In this document: in pieces, positions 1-10,813 of the stretch | Numbering within the stretch: position 1 is the first letter of the stretch | Layout of the letters: each line of letters opens with the position of its first letter | Assembly: GCA_001574975.1 (NCBI GenBank) | Contig: KQ965734.1 | Coordinates: 893,637 to 957,636, forward strand | Reading direction: 5' to 3' | Source: Gonapodya prolifera JEL478 | Taxonomy: Eukaryota > Monoblepharomycota > Monoblepharidomycetes > Monoblepharidales > Gonapodyaceae | DNA length: 64,000 bases | Notes under the pieces: generated by a model | Databases searched by the model: none | What the model saw: the letters and a program-made list of their open reading frames with translations, nothing else | What the model was told of the DNA's origin: nothing | Program-made: the position numbers and the translations under genes

Positions 1-2146
1 GGCATTGACATTTCTCCTGGAAACCATCGGGCAACAGAGCGGATTGGCGGCTTTCCTGACCGCTCCCACCGGAAATTTCAGCCTCCGTGGCAGGAGTTTC
101 GAGGAAAGTCCCACGTTGTTGCCCATCGTGATCGACTATCCAAAGTCTAGTGAAGTGGCGCACTACGCACGTGTCGTCAACGCGGATTCAAAAGGAACCG
201 TGCTTCCCCCTCAAGAACTTCTTGACTTGTTATTGGAATACACGAACCAGACGGGAGCCGTGGACGTCGGCAGGAAGCTCGTGGACACTGGCAGCTTTGC
301 GTTTTACACGGCGAGAGACTACCACGACGCGTACTCCAAGAAACAAACGAATCCGATCGCGGTGGCAGAGCGACTGGTCGCCCACATTAAAGCTTCAAAT
401 GAGAGCTATCCCGCACTCAATTCCATTGTTCAGTACGAGCCTGAACGCATCCTCGCCCAAGCGCGAGCAAGTGCTGAGCGATGGGCCGCGGGGAAACCTC
501 TGAGTGTTCTCGATGGCGTGCCGGTCACGTGCAAAGAGGAGGCAGATATCGAAGGGTGCGTAGCTCTTTGTGGTGCAACTTGTCCGTCAGATGGCATTGA
601 AAATTGGTGCGTCGTCGCAGGTACGAACGACGAGTAGGCACATCATTCTATGCCCGTGGGCAACCCTCTACCTCGAACAACGCAGCTCTTGCTCGTCTGG
701 CAGCAGGCGGAGCAATTGTTCTTGGAGCTACCAACATGCATGAGATCGGGTTCGATGTCTCAAATATCAACACCGACGCCGACCACGGACCGGCACGCAA
801 CCCTTACAACGTCATGCACGTGACGGGGGGCAGTAGCGGTGGATCGGCCTCAAGTGTAGCTAGTGGACTAGCGGTCATTTCTGTCGGTGCTGGTACGTGC
901 CGGCAATGTGAAATGAGAAGCAGCTTCAATTGATAACGAATCACCCTTCTTCCAGATGGCGGGGGCTCTCTCAGAATTCCAGCCTCGCACTGCGGTGTCT
1001 TTACCATCAAGCCTACACATTCCCGTATTCCCGCACTGGGATGGGCACCACTTGATGCATCTACCGCCCATGTCGGTCCCATCGCTGCGACGGCGACGGA
1101 TCTTCTATTAGGGTACGCCGCGATGGCTGGTCCACACCCAGAAGACGCTGCTAGTCAGAGCTTGCCGAGCGTGCGCTTGCCGACCTTGGAGGCTTGGAGA
1201 TCTGTTCTGGACAGCGGCAAGGGAGTTTTGAAAGGTTTGTGCGTGGGGATATTCTGGAACTATTTCCGAGACGCGGACGTTGAGTATGTGAACAATGCGG
1301 AGAAGATGGTCCTCGAGATGGCGAGACGCGGCGCGGAGATTGTGGAAGTTGAGATTCCAGACTTGGAGGACTTTCGCGTCGCACACCTGCTTGCAATCGG
1401 CTCAGAAATCACTCAAGAAGCGGACGCGATGTTGGCGAGCGCAAGGGCGAGAAATGTGAGTGGGGTGGAGTGTTTGCAGACTCAATTCGCACTGAATATC
1501 TTCAATAGCCCAATAGCAACCCATCATTTTCGCTTCCGAACCGCCTCAATCTTGCAGCCCAGAAAGCATGCATGACAGCAGCGGACTACGTCACTTCAAT
1601 GAAAGTCCGGACTCGGTGCATTCAACGGATGAAGGAGCTGTTCAACAAGTGCGACGTATTTGTTCTCCCAACGTCGGGCGACGTTGCTCCTCCTGTACCA
1701 GAGGAGGGCGAAAAGGGAGGAACTGGACTGAGTGACTTGACAACAAGTGCAATGTGCATGCGATTTGCGTGTGAGTGGTCGCCTTCACATTTCCTCAATA
1801 CCCGATACTTTCGTTCACTCCTGCTCTGCTGCACTGTCTAGTCCTAGGCAACCTCTCCGGCATCCCAGCCATCTCTGTACCGACCGGCCAGCACCCTCCC
1901 TTTCCCGCTGGTAAATCCCGATTACCAACGGGTCTGCAAGTCCTTGCGCCTTGGTACAGGGAGGATCTTCTTCTCCTCGTTGCAAAGGCATGTGAAGGTA
2001 TACTGGAAGAAGGAGCGTTGAAAGTGGAACTTGGGAAGGCACCGTTTGAAGTCGAGAAGGAAGGGTCGGTCAAGAAGGTTGACCGAGTGGAAGGAGAAAA
2101 GGTGGTGAGAAAGAGACCAGACGTGTGGTACGATGTGCTGGGCTAA
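1..2146 (+). CDS. Amidase-signature hydrolase, plant FAAH-like (5' partial)
   Basis: Serine hydrolase of the amidase signature family, which cleaves amide bonds; the closest pattern I recognise is plant fatty acid amide hydrolase. The reading frame is open at base 1, so the N-terminus lies outside the window. Five exons are visible: 1-555, 621-892, 956-1455, 1563-1770 and 1842-2146. The Ser-cisSer-Lys triad is present: Lys in LDGVPVTCKEEADI (exon 1), cis-Ser in TGGSSGGSAS (near 830) and nucleophile Ser in DGGGSLRIP, which is assembled across the intron at 893-955. The helix NMHEIGFD and C-terminal GNLSGIPAISVPTG also fit the family. The natural substrate (N-acylethanolamine or another amide) is inferred and cannot be read from the sequence. 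Confidence 0.9.
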
Positions 2147-2400
2147 AGGGGTGGGAAGATGGTTTGTGGATTGGGTGGAGGCTATTTTCATCACCAGTGG
2201 CATGCTTTCCAAAAACTGCATGCAGCTGCTTGCGTAATTGATATTTCCTCTCAAGTATGTACACCTCCAAAAACGTATCAAAGGAATAATGGAGGGAGCA
2301 GATAGCGCTCGATAGTCCAAAAGGCAAACAACGCAGAGATCGGTGTGGCGCGGGAGAACAGAATCAAGCTACATTACGTGAAGATTAAATTTTTGACCCG

Positions 2401-3082
2401 ATGTTGTCTCTCTCCCACTCTTTTGCGCTTGTTGCCCGCTCCGTATCGAAAACGTACACTCCTTTGCTCCATTACTCCTCTCGATTTCAATCGACGGCAG
2501 CAACGCGAGTTGTTGTTCGATCAACGTCACAAGGAACCTTTACCAATGATGTTATCGTTCGAAACAAACACAATCTGCTTGCCGATGAGCCCACGGACGT
2601 TGGCGGACAAGAGTGAGGCAGCCGAGACGAACTTTCATGGACGAATCTTTTGAAATGTCGCGTGGTTGTTCCCGATCAGTGTCGGACCGAATCCGTATGA
2701 CCTTCTGCTCTCATCTTTGGGAGCGTGCACGAACATGTGAGCTTTGTTGTTTCAATACCAGAGAGCATTGATGTGCCAACACCGCTGAACACCGACTAGG
2801 ACCATTATGATGTACGCCCGGCGCAAAAAGATGCCGCTCAGTGGTGTTACGACATCGCTTTCGCACTCCAAGATATACAGGGAGGATTGTGAAACGTGTG
2901 CAAATGATGGCCCCGTCAAAACTGGGGCGAAAATTGACAAGATAACGAGAGTTATCGAACTACAAGGACAGCTGTCCAAGCTGGATAGGGATCGACTTTT
3001 GCAAATCGCTGGCAAATGTCCAGTCTCCGAGACATTGCGGCGACAGAACGACATCGTCGACTCCTTGTCCGCGCAGATGTGA
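2401..3082 (+). CDS. OsmC/Ohr-family peroxiredoxin-like protein, mitochondrial
   Basis: OsmC-family thiol protein. Known members reduce organic hydroperoxides through two conserved cysteines. Three exons: 2401-2612, 2680-2736 and 2800-3082. The first cysteine sits in SSLGACTNM, assembled across the second intron, and the second in IAGKCPVSETL. The spacing and the motif GPNPYDLLL before the first Cys are typical. The first roughly 35 residues are rich in Ser, Arg and hydrophobic residues with no acidic residue, as in a mitochondrial targeting peptide. The ATG at 2401 opens this leader. A role in peroxide detoxification in the mitochondrion is inferred. Confidence 0.88.
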
Positions 3083-3265
3083 GATATCGGCGCTCGTAGC
3101 ACGGAAAACAAATAAATGTTTGTTCTCATTGTAAGCGCAATGCCAAGTGCGGTCCGACCGGCTTACGGGCCAGGGAACATAGAAGTTGTGCCGAAAATTC
3201 ACGGGCCGTAGTGTAAATCTGGTTTCATAAAGCAAAGAAGGTGCGCTCGAAGATTGATCAGTTCC

Positions 3266-3769
3266 ATGGCGCAATTACCGGTGGCTAGCTTCCGGATCGC
3301 AACCGCCGCTGACGATGAGGTGGTGGCTCAAAATTTCAGGAACATGTGGAGCGACATGGGTGTCCAGAACCTTGCGGTGGATTGGCTCGAACGCACTTTG
3401 CGATTCCTTGAGGACGGACGGCGAAACCTCAATCTCGCGGGATTCGTCGCTGAAGTGGAGGATGGAACAAAACATACGATCGTTGCTTCAGCGGTGTGCC
3501 AAGTCTTTGCTGGCCCCTATCCAACAATCATTGACCCCGTCGATCGTCGGGACGGTTATGTGTGGGGCGTGTACGTTCACCCGGATTATCGAAGAAGGGG
3601 GCACGCCGGTCGATTGGTGGAGTTATGCGCAGGACACTTGAAAGACGTTGGTTGTACACAAGCACTTTTGAATGCGGCGCCGATGGGCAAGGCGTTGTAT
3701 GCGAAAATGGGTTTCGAGGAGAGCAACGCCATGAAGTTGGATCTGAAAAAGTGGCAGAAGCGTGAATAG
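3266..3769 (+). CDS. GNAT-family N-acetyltransferase
   Basis: Single-exon gene of 167 codons. The acetyl-CoA-binding motif A is clear: VWGVYVHPDYRRRGHAGRLV, with the R-R-x-G-x-A pattern of the pyrophosphate loop. It is followed by a helix and by the family's C-terminal segment ALYAKMGFEESNAMKLDL. The start is the ATG at 3266, since upstream in-frame codons have no other ATG. Acceptor substrate is unknown: GNAT enzymes of this size act on small amines, amino acids or protein N-termini. Length is normal for the family. Confidence 0.88.
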   Translation: MAQLPVASFRIATAADDEVVAQNFRNMWSDMGVQNLAVDWLERTLRFLEDGRRNLNLAGFVAEVEDGTKHTIVASAVCQVFAGPYPTIIDPVDRRDGYVWGVYVHPDYRRRGHAGRLVELCAGHLKDVGCTQALLNAAPMGKALYAKMGFEESNAMKLDLKKWQKRE

Positions 3770-4131
3770 AGCATCAGCTAGAGGGCAAACGATGTGGTTA
3801 TGTATCTTAGGTCAGAACACCAATAAGGTGGATTAGATGGTTGTGATTGCGGTTGTAAAACACAAAAGATGGAAGACAAGATGGCACTTGCTGAAATCGT
3901 TGAAATGTTGTCCTTTGTGCCAAGAATTTGGTGAGCAGTGGAACGCCGATTTTCATTCCCCGTGACCGCGCGCCCAGTTCTCAAGTGAATTTGTGCATTA
4001 GTACCAATTTTTCACGAGGGGATTGCCAGGAGACGTGTTCAGCAAAGGTGTGTGGAAGTTCCGGGAGTGAGCGACAACCGTGGGAGCCGTGAGCGCCGCG
4101 AGACTTTGGAATTCTAGTCACGATAGACGGA
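3770..4131. other. Intergenic, no gene seen
   Basis: Stretch between the GNAT and Acinus-like genes. No supported coding exon, repeat or RNA gene was found. It presumably holds the 3' end of the first transcript and the promoter and leader of the second. Confidence 0.5.
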
Positions 4132-7100
4132 ATGATGCGATACGCGCTGGGATTTGAGTTTTCTGACTACTCACCAATGAATGCCGACACCTTTTATGTC
4201 CAGGTTTCAATAACACCGAACACACTTCCACGAATGACAAACCTATCCTCGCTGACAGTGGTCCAACTCAGGGCGCGTCTCCAAGGGCTGGGAGTGACCT
4301 CGTCCGGGAACAAAAAGGAATTGGTTGCCAGACTGGAGGCAGCGGAAGCGGAAGCTTCGGGCAACTCGGCACCAGCTTCTTCGTCCGTGCCTCCTCCCAT
4401 TTCAACGCGGGCTTCGAAAAAGAGCTCAGCTTCTGTTGTATCAACGACCGTGGAGTCTCCTATCTCAGCTACATCCCCTTCAGCTACTCCTCAAAGTCCA
4501 TCGACTGCCGAGGGCGGGAAGTCTGGAAAAGCCAGCGGAAAGCAGCGACGGGTCTCAGTTGAGATTGTGATAGATGCAGAAGGGCCAAAGTCGGCAGGTC
4601 CCAGCCGAAGATCAAGTGCTCGCACAAAAGGAAACGCTGTGGATTCTGGAACCACTCCAACTCAATTAGTGGCACCAACACGCTCGAGCAGAAGGCGGAA
4701 AACTGCAACGGCAGTAGAGCCTGAAGATAAAACTACGCCAGAGGTTGAGCAGAAGCAGGAGCTCACGGAGGAGCAGGAGCAGGAACCTGAACCCGAGATT
4801 GAACGGTCCAGAGAATCCTCGGTCCCGCAAACTCCACTTCCCAGCGTGACCCCAGTTCCTCCTTCGCCAATCTTCGCAGAACCTCCGACACCTCATCCAG
4901 ATCCATCGTCGCGGTTGCGTTCCCTTGAGGCGGAAACCCCGTTCTCGCACACCCCGTCCCATTCCTCTCGCCGGCACGCTACCTCCACGGCGCCTTCCTC
5001 CGCACCCGCTTCGGACCACGAACCGCCGTCGCCTTCAGCATCTACCTCCACTTCGTCTGCCCAAGCCTATCCTGTCTCAACCACAAGTGCGCGTGCAACC
5101 GCCGGATCACCAACTACCGCACGATCTCTCGCCGGGGAAGAACCAGACGACGCCTCCGTGAACGAACAGGACTCAGCAATTTTGGGGCATGGGCCTCGTT
5201 CCAACACGGGATCCGTCTCAGCAAGACATCCTGGCAGTGTACCAGTTGTCAGCGTTGTTCCGGACGTTCCTGTCGTTCCCGTTACTCCTTTGGAGGATAT
5301 TTCTCCACCTCCTCGGACTATGCCAGCCCCTGCTTCACGCCCAAGCAGACCCGTGATTACCATTCGAGGGCGAGCTGCAGCTGCTCAAGCGGCCGTCGCA
5401 GCTCAGTCAGGAACATCTGCTACCTCCCCAGTACAACTCTCCGCGGCTACACCACCTGAGCCAACCCCTCCCCTCCCTGCGCCAACCTCTGCCAACGCAC
5501 CACCACCGATTCTCCCTCCGGATGCAGATGAAATCGCGGCAGACGAAGCGCTGGCAGTGAACGGATTCGTGAGACCTCTCACTGTGCCATCCGTGAAGGC
5601 TCTTCTCGGGAAGTATGGTACCCTCACACATTTCTGGATGGACGGGATTAAAACGCACTGCTATGCCAGGGTGAGTCTCCATTCCATCGACGTAGGACCG
5701 ACGACAACCGGATTCCTCGGGATTCCTTTTGAATAAAAGGAGCAACTATGCGCCATTGCGCAGAGTTTTGAGATCCGGTGCTATTCACAGTAATCATTTT
5801 CTTTCGTGATGATGGTCATGTATCCTTGCTAACCTTCTACCTCCTTGATGTGCTTTATAGTTCGCAAACGTTGGTGGAGCCACCCTCGCCGCGGCCGCTC
5901 TGAATGAGCTCAAATTCCCTAGTGACCGCCAAGACGGCAAGCTTCTCTCCACCGAGGTTCTCTCTGTTGAAGAATGGAGAAGTCGCCTTGCTGAAGATCA
6001 GGCCAAAGATAAGCGTCCCACCATGAGTGCTCCGGCTCCAAGGCCCATCGCCACTCAGCGAGTGGTGCTCGCTGGTCCTCCTGTGGACCCACTAGCGCGG
6101 CACGGATTTCGCCCCCCGGTGGTCGCGCAAGAGCCAGATCCGACTGTGTTAAATGGAGAAGAGAACCAGTCTACACAGCAGACAGCGGTCGCAGAGTCTG
6201 GTGCCGAAGGGTCAACTCCCGCGTCCAACACTGATGCAGCTGCGCAACCGCAAATCAGAGGGCGTGGTGCGCTTGGACCTCAGAGAGCGTTCGGCATCGT
6301 TGGGATGGGAAAGATATTCCGCGAACAGGTAGAGCGTGCGGCAGCGTCGGAGCCTGTCCGTTCTCTACCGGACCACTGGCCCCGCCTTACACCTCCGCCG
6401 CAGCCTGACATCGACGAACTGTTCCGACGAACCAAGGCCGAGCCTGCCATTTATTGGGCCCCTATTTTGGACGAGGAGGTTCGCGCGCGCGAGACTGGAC
6501 CGTGGCAGCCAGAAGTAGTCGGCGATGTGGTGGACAATCGCGCTGGTCGGGGAGGAAGGCCCGGGAAATCTAAGCAAGATGAGGAGTGGGAGAGAGAGAG
6601 ACGGAGACGGATGATGGAGGAAGAGGCCAAAAAGAAGGTGAGATTGTACTGGGTTTGTGTTTCTGTGATATGCAACCACCATTGAACCATTGCTTGCACA
6701 GAACATTGACCGCTTCGTTGGAAGTGCTCGCCGGCCGCCGGGCACTACTTCCGGTCGACCCCCTCAGCGACACTCGCCTCCGGGCCCGAGGGGCGGAGGT
6801 AGAGGAAGGGCCAATTCTCGGCGTCGGTCACCAGCGTCTCGCCCAAGCAAGCGGCGCCCATCGGTATCTGTGTCGAGGTCGCGAAGTCGAAGCACAAGCC
6901 TGCACCGAGCCAAGAAGATTCGGGTGGACCAAGGTAAGAGCGACGGTGGAGCGGGCTCCAGGGAGAAGGATAGCAAGAGGAAAGGCGGGGACAGATCTTC
7001 CTCTGAGTCGCGGTCCCGATCTCGCTCCAGCTCCAGGTCGTGGAGTCGGAGCCCTCCCCGAAAGAAGCAGAATAATGCGGACAGGACGATTGAGAGGGAG

Positions 7101-7175
7101 CGTGGCGGGTTTTCGAAAGTGGAGGATGAGAGGGACCGGAGAAACGGAGCGCGTGATGAGAGGGGTGGGAGATGA
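4132..7175 (+). CDS. Acinus-like ASAP/PSAP complex protein (SAP, RRM-like, RSB, RS domains)
   Basis: Homologue of Acinus, the scaffold of the ASAP complex (with RNPS1 and SAP18) that sits on exon junction complexes and affects splicing. Exons about 4132-5670, 5861-6637 and 6702-7175. Order: a SAP DNA/RNA-binding motif (SLTVVQLRARLQGLGV, near 4250), a Ser/Pro/Thr-rich linker of about 400 residues, an RRM-like fold starting VNGFVRPLTVPSVKALL and continuing into exon 2 (FANVGGATLAAAALNELKF), the RNPS1/SAP18-binding motif DELFRRTKAEPAIYWAPI (near 6415), then an Arg/Ser-rich tail. The start may be the ATG at 4132 or the one at 4234; the latter lies just before the SAP motif and is as likely. The motif order makes the assignment strong despite low-complexity linkers. 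Confidence 0.85.
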
Positions 7176-7461
7176 GGTGACGGTAGAATTGCGATGGTCG
7201 AGGGGGCCTTCTTTTGTGCACTTCAACATTTTCCTGAAATATGAAGCACTCTTCTAAACTGAATACGCGAGATTGATTAAACTAGAAGCGATTGAATTCC
7301 GAGACCCATGTCCGATTTCTGAACACTCCGAACACTGGAGTCACACCCTTCCCCACGTCCGAACGTCAGTGCCACCACGCACTTCTGCAACACACTCGCC
7401 CCATCTCATACAGCCGATCACCAAGCAGAATTTCAGGACGTGACATCCCTCACGTCACATT

Positions 7462-9639
7462 TTACAGCTTGACGCGAATTGCCCGTCCGGCCCTCTTGAC
7501 GACGGAGATGTCAGTTTCCTGCACTTCCGGCGGCACCACCCCGAGCGCCCGCAGCGCGAGCGCAAGCACGTGCGATGCCGTGCCCCAGCTCGACTGGTAG
7601 CCGTACCCAGAGTGACCGTAGTTGTGCACCACGAGCGATTGGTGTGGCAGTGAGGGGACTGGCGAATGTGGAGAGGGTTGCGGTTTGGGGAGGAATGTGG
7701 GTCCAGTGTTTCAAACAATTCACAACACCGATTGCACTCCGTACCTTGCCGCCACTCAACCTCGACTCTAGCCCCCCCGATCCGGGACGGCCTGAGTCCC
7801 ACCTGGTGTCGGATGATCTCCACGTCTGGGAAGTCTAACATTGGCGCGTCGGGATCGGCGGGGGCCGCGGCCTGTTCGGGCGCGGATTGGCCACCCCAGC
7901 TTGAACGTAGCAGGCCGGGCGCGATCGCGACGCAGCGGCGGAGCATGGATGCCGCTGGTGGAGTGTGGAATGTGGTATATGTATAGGAGGAGGACGTTTG
8001 GTGCAGGTGTACGTCAGAGCACGGTGACCACAACATAGGTGAAATCCGCACCCACCAGAATCAAGATGAGGTTCGAGGTCCCACTCGTCCGCCTGGAAGG
8101 TGCCACCGCAGCACACGGTGCCCGATCCATCTGGGCGCGGGATGACGTAGCACACTTCGTCTGTTCGGGGGGCGGTGAGAGGTGATGGGTGTGGAAATCG
8201 TTAAGGAAGGATAAGGAGGGCCGGGGAAGGGAAGGATCAACAACGCGCAGAGTACAAAGCCCAGGTGACAACTCGCACCGAACCGCATCCACTGCTCGTT
8301 GAACCCAGGCGCGCGGATGAGGACCGTTTGGCCACGTGTGGGGCTGGGCACAACCAAGAGGTAACGTTTGAGTGTGAGTGCGAGTGTGAGTGTGAGTCGG
8401 TGTACACGGGGGACAGGACCCAGCACGCAAAGCCACGATGAAACGCACAAGATCTTCTGGTCCTCCACCCCGCCCAACTTGCGCGCACCCATCCCCGCGC
8501 AATTGACCACAAACGTCGGCGCCTTCCCTCCCTCCGCATCCGCAGCAAACAGCTCGTCGATATGACCCACACTCGCGACCTTCACGACCCCGCCCATCCG
8601 CCGAAATGTTCGGAGCAGGAACAGGAGGTAGTTGGGCACATCGATGGATACGCCCTGGAAGACGTAACCGAATGTACAGGAGGGTGGGAGTTCGTGTGGG
8701 AGCAGGTGGCGGTACTGCGACGGAGCGGAACGCGTGTGTCAGGACGCCGCACGGAGAAGGGAGAAGGGAGAAGAGGAGAAAAGGAGCAGCACTCACCCCA
8801 GGCACAAAATTCGCGAACCATGGGTCGACCCAGTCCTCTGGTTTTTTCCCGCCGACCTCGTACGAGAGGTGCCGCTTGACGCCCGTGCCGTCCATGGTCG
8901 CGAGCTGGCGGGTGGCAGGTGGCGGGTGGGGGAGAGTCAGACAATGTTGAGGTAATCGCAAGCTCGTTCTCATCACTCTTCTTCACCCTCTTACTCATTC
9001 CCTACTCCTCCTCCTGCTCATTGTCGTTCTTCGCCTCCAAGTCCTTATTCCCCTCCAGTGGACAGCCGTGGTCAATGCTTCGCGCCTCGGCAACGAGCTA
9101 GGTCAGCGCTATCTTTCGCCTCGTTCTCACTTCCTGGACAATTCGCCTCCGGCAGACTCCTGGGCCAGTGCTTTCGCCCCTTTGGCCCGTTCCCTCCCCG
9201 TGAATCATTCACCTCTCTGGCCTCTCTGGCCACGCCCCCCCTTTCCACTCACCTCAAACAACATATGAAACGCGACCGAATCCCACCGCTGCATGCGCAC
9301 ATCGTCCCTATCGGCGAACGAATGCCAGTTGGCCGCGCCCTTGGGCGACGTGTACTCGATGTCGGCGGTGGGGATCTCGGGGGTGGATTTGGATACCAGT
9401 GTCACCTGCGGGGTGGGGGGTGGGGGCAGGGGTTGGGTAAGAGAGGGGAGGGAGGGAGAGGGGGAGGAATTGGAAAGCTCGAGTCCTGATCGGATTGGTG
9501 GAAAAAACGGGAGCTGGAAAGGCACCTCGAACCCGTACGATCGTAGGACGATTGCGGTTGTGAGGCCGACGACGCCTGCGCCGAGGACTGTGACTGATCC
9601 TGGCGATGGCGCGGGAGTGGAAGGGGGTGTGGATGGCAT
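7462..9639 (-). CDS. D-amino-acid oxidase family FAD enzyme
   Basis: Peroxisomal-type D-amino-acid or D-aspartate oxidase: oxidative deamination of D-amino acids with release of H2O2. The start ATG is at 9639 and the stop at 7462. Visible exons (minus strand) are 9526-9639, 9253-9405, about 9020-9097, 8797-8904, 8449-8714, 8279-8343, 8056-8160, 7745-7954 and 7462-7658. Features in order: FAD Rossmann motif VTVLGAGVVGLTTA, the WxD-type segment DWVDPWFANFVPG, NCAGMGARKLGG, RGQTVLIRAP, CYVIPRPDGSGTVCCGGT, substrate-site GLRPSRIGGARVE and the family signature HNYGHSGYG. The join between the third and fourth exons is not resolved: the frame starting at 9097 meets TAG near 9018 without a clean in-phase donor. 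The C-terminus (IRVKL) may act as a type 1 peroxisomal signal variant. Confidence 0.88.
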
Positions 9640-9822
9640 TGGGGTGGGAAGATGGCAGATGGGAGGTGTGCGGAGCAGGAAGGGTGCCAACGGGATCAAA
9701 TCCGACTAGGTAAGGACCGGCACGGCCCTGCACGGCCCGTCGTCCAACCGTCGAAGCGCCAAAGCCGTCGTGTGCACCGACGACCATTCTATTTCATTCC
9801 CTAATTACATCGACAACCACCC

Positions 9823-10183
9823 TCAACCTGACCCGTACCAGCCCCCATTCTGTTCCACCATTGGGACCACGTTCTCAATCGAACTGCGTGCTTCGGAAGA
9901 CACAAGGATGCCCTTTCGCTCAAGGGTTGTGGTGACGAATTGGGAACATCGATCGGCTGGCGCGTCGCCTCTGAACTTGACGAGCGTCTGTTCGCCCGAG
10001 CTGTCAAAGATGCTGTATGTCTTGATGTCGCCCGAAATGGATTTCAGGATCTGAGCGTTGACTTTGGTGACGTGGGGTCTGGTGGCGGTGATGGAGTTGA
10101 GAAAGTCAGAAATGTGGAATGGGCGGTCGTGAAAAGACTGATTACCTCTCCAAAGGCTTGGACTTGAAGAACTCTTTGGACAT
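9823..10183 (-). CDS. Small unrecognised protein
   Basis: I do not recognise the family. The preferred model has two exons, 10146-10183 and 9823-10078, with a canonical 67 bp GT-AG intron, and encodes about 97 residues starting MSKEFFKSKPLERPHV. The central part predicts a mixed strand/helix domain (KTYSIFDSSGEQTLVKFRG, then a helix SSEARSSIENVVPMVEQ). An unspliced reading from an ATG at 10269 (148 codons) shares the same C-terminal 85 or so residues and cannot be ruled out. No membrane segment or targeting signal is evident. Confidence 0.5.
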
Positions 10184-10813
10184 GCGCTATCACCGGCTAT
10201 CGTATGCCAGAAACACGATTTATCCCGAGTGGACACTGAGGATTTAAAAGAGCGTACTAAGGGAGGCATTTGCGTGTGACCGTAGTTGTGTTGAGTCTCT
10301 TATTCTGGAAGCACTCCCCAATGTGTCACCACACCTTCGGAGGGCCATATTTCCTTCCCCCCGCGGAATTATGGAATAGGAAATCTATCTTTTAACGGTA
10401 ACAATGCGTAGCTCTCCCCTGATGGCCATCGATTGCTTCAAGCCACCAACCCCTGGATTGCAGCCACAAAACACAAGGTTTCATGCGTGCTGCGAGTCTT
10501 GGTTTCGTTTCGAGGAGCGGCTGGTAAGTGGTGTCGCGCGACCAAAGCTGGTGTGACCGCAGCAACCCCGAAAATCGCAACTACACGGTCCCACGACCCA
10601 CGCAGCCAGCGCAGACACATCCGCGTGCGAATCTGCTGCGATCCGTGTGCGCACGTCGGCCAGCGCGGGGAAAGACACGTCCACGTGACCCGACTCTCTG
10701 CTGCTGCACCCGCACACAATTGAACACTCTGCCCCACACACTCACACTCCCGCGCTCATCCCACCGCTCGTTCTTCCGTTTCTCCTGACGCCGCGCAACT
10801 CCACGAATCGTGC
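10184..10813. other. Divergent intergenic region
   Basis: Lies between the small unknown gene (-) and CFAP58 (+), so it should contain both promoters. The half nearest CFAP58 is C-rich and open by chance in several frames. No supported exon, RNA gene or repeat was seen. Confidence 0.45.

Noticed and set aside
607-637. A 31 bp intron in the amidase gene
   Set aside because: A 65 bp intron at 556-620 with better signals gives DIEGYERRVGTSFYARG, which fits the family better.
8014-8976. Minus-strand open frame of 320 codons
   Set aside because: It runs through several D-amino-acid oxidase exons and introns; only the part reading MDGTGVKRHLSYEVGG is a true exon.
9140-9160. Possible dispersed copy of the 119 bp repeat in the D-amino-acid oxidase intron
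   Set aside because: Only a 16-base match (ttcgcctccggcagac) is shared, which can occur by chance in a 64 kb window; noted but not annotated as a repeat copy.
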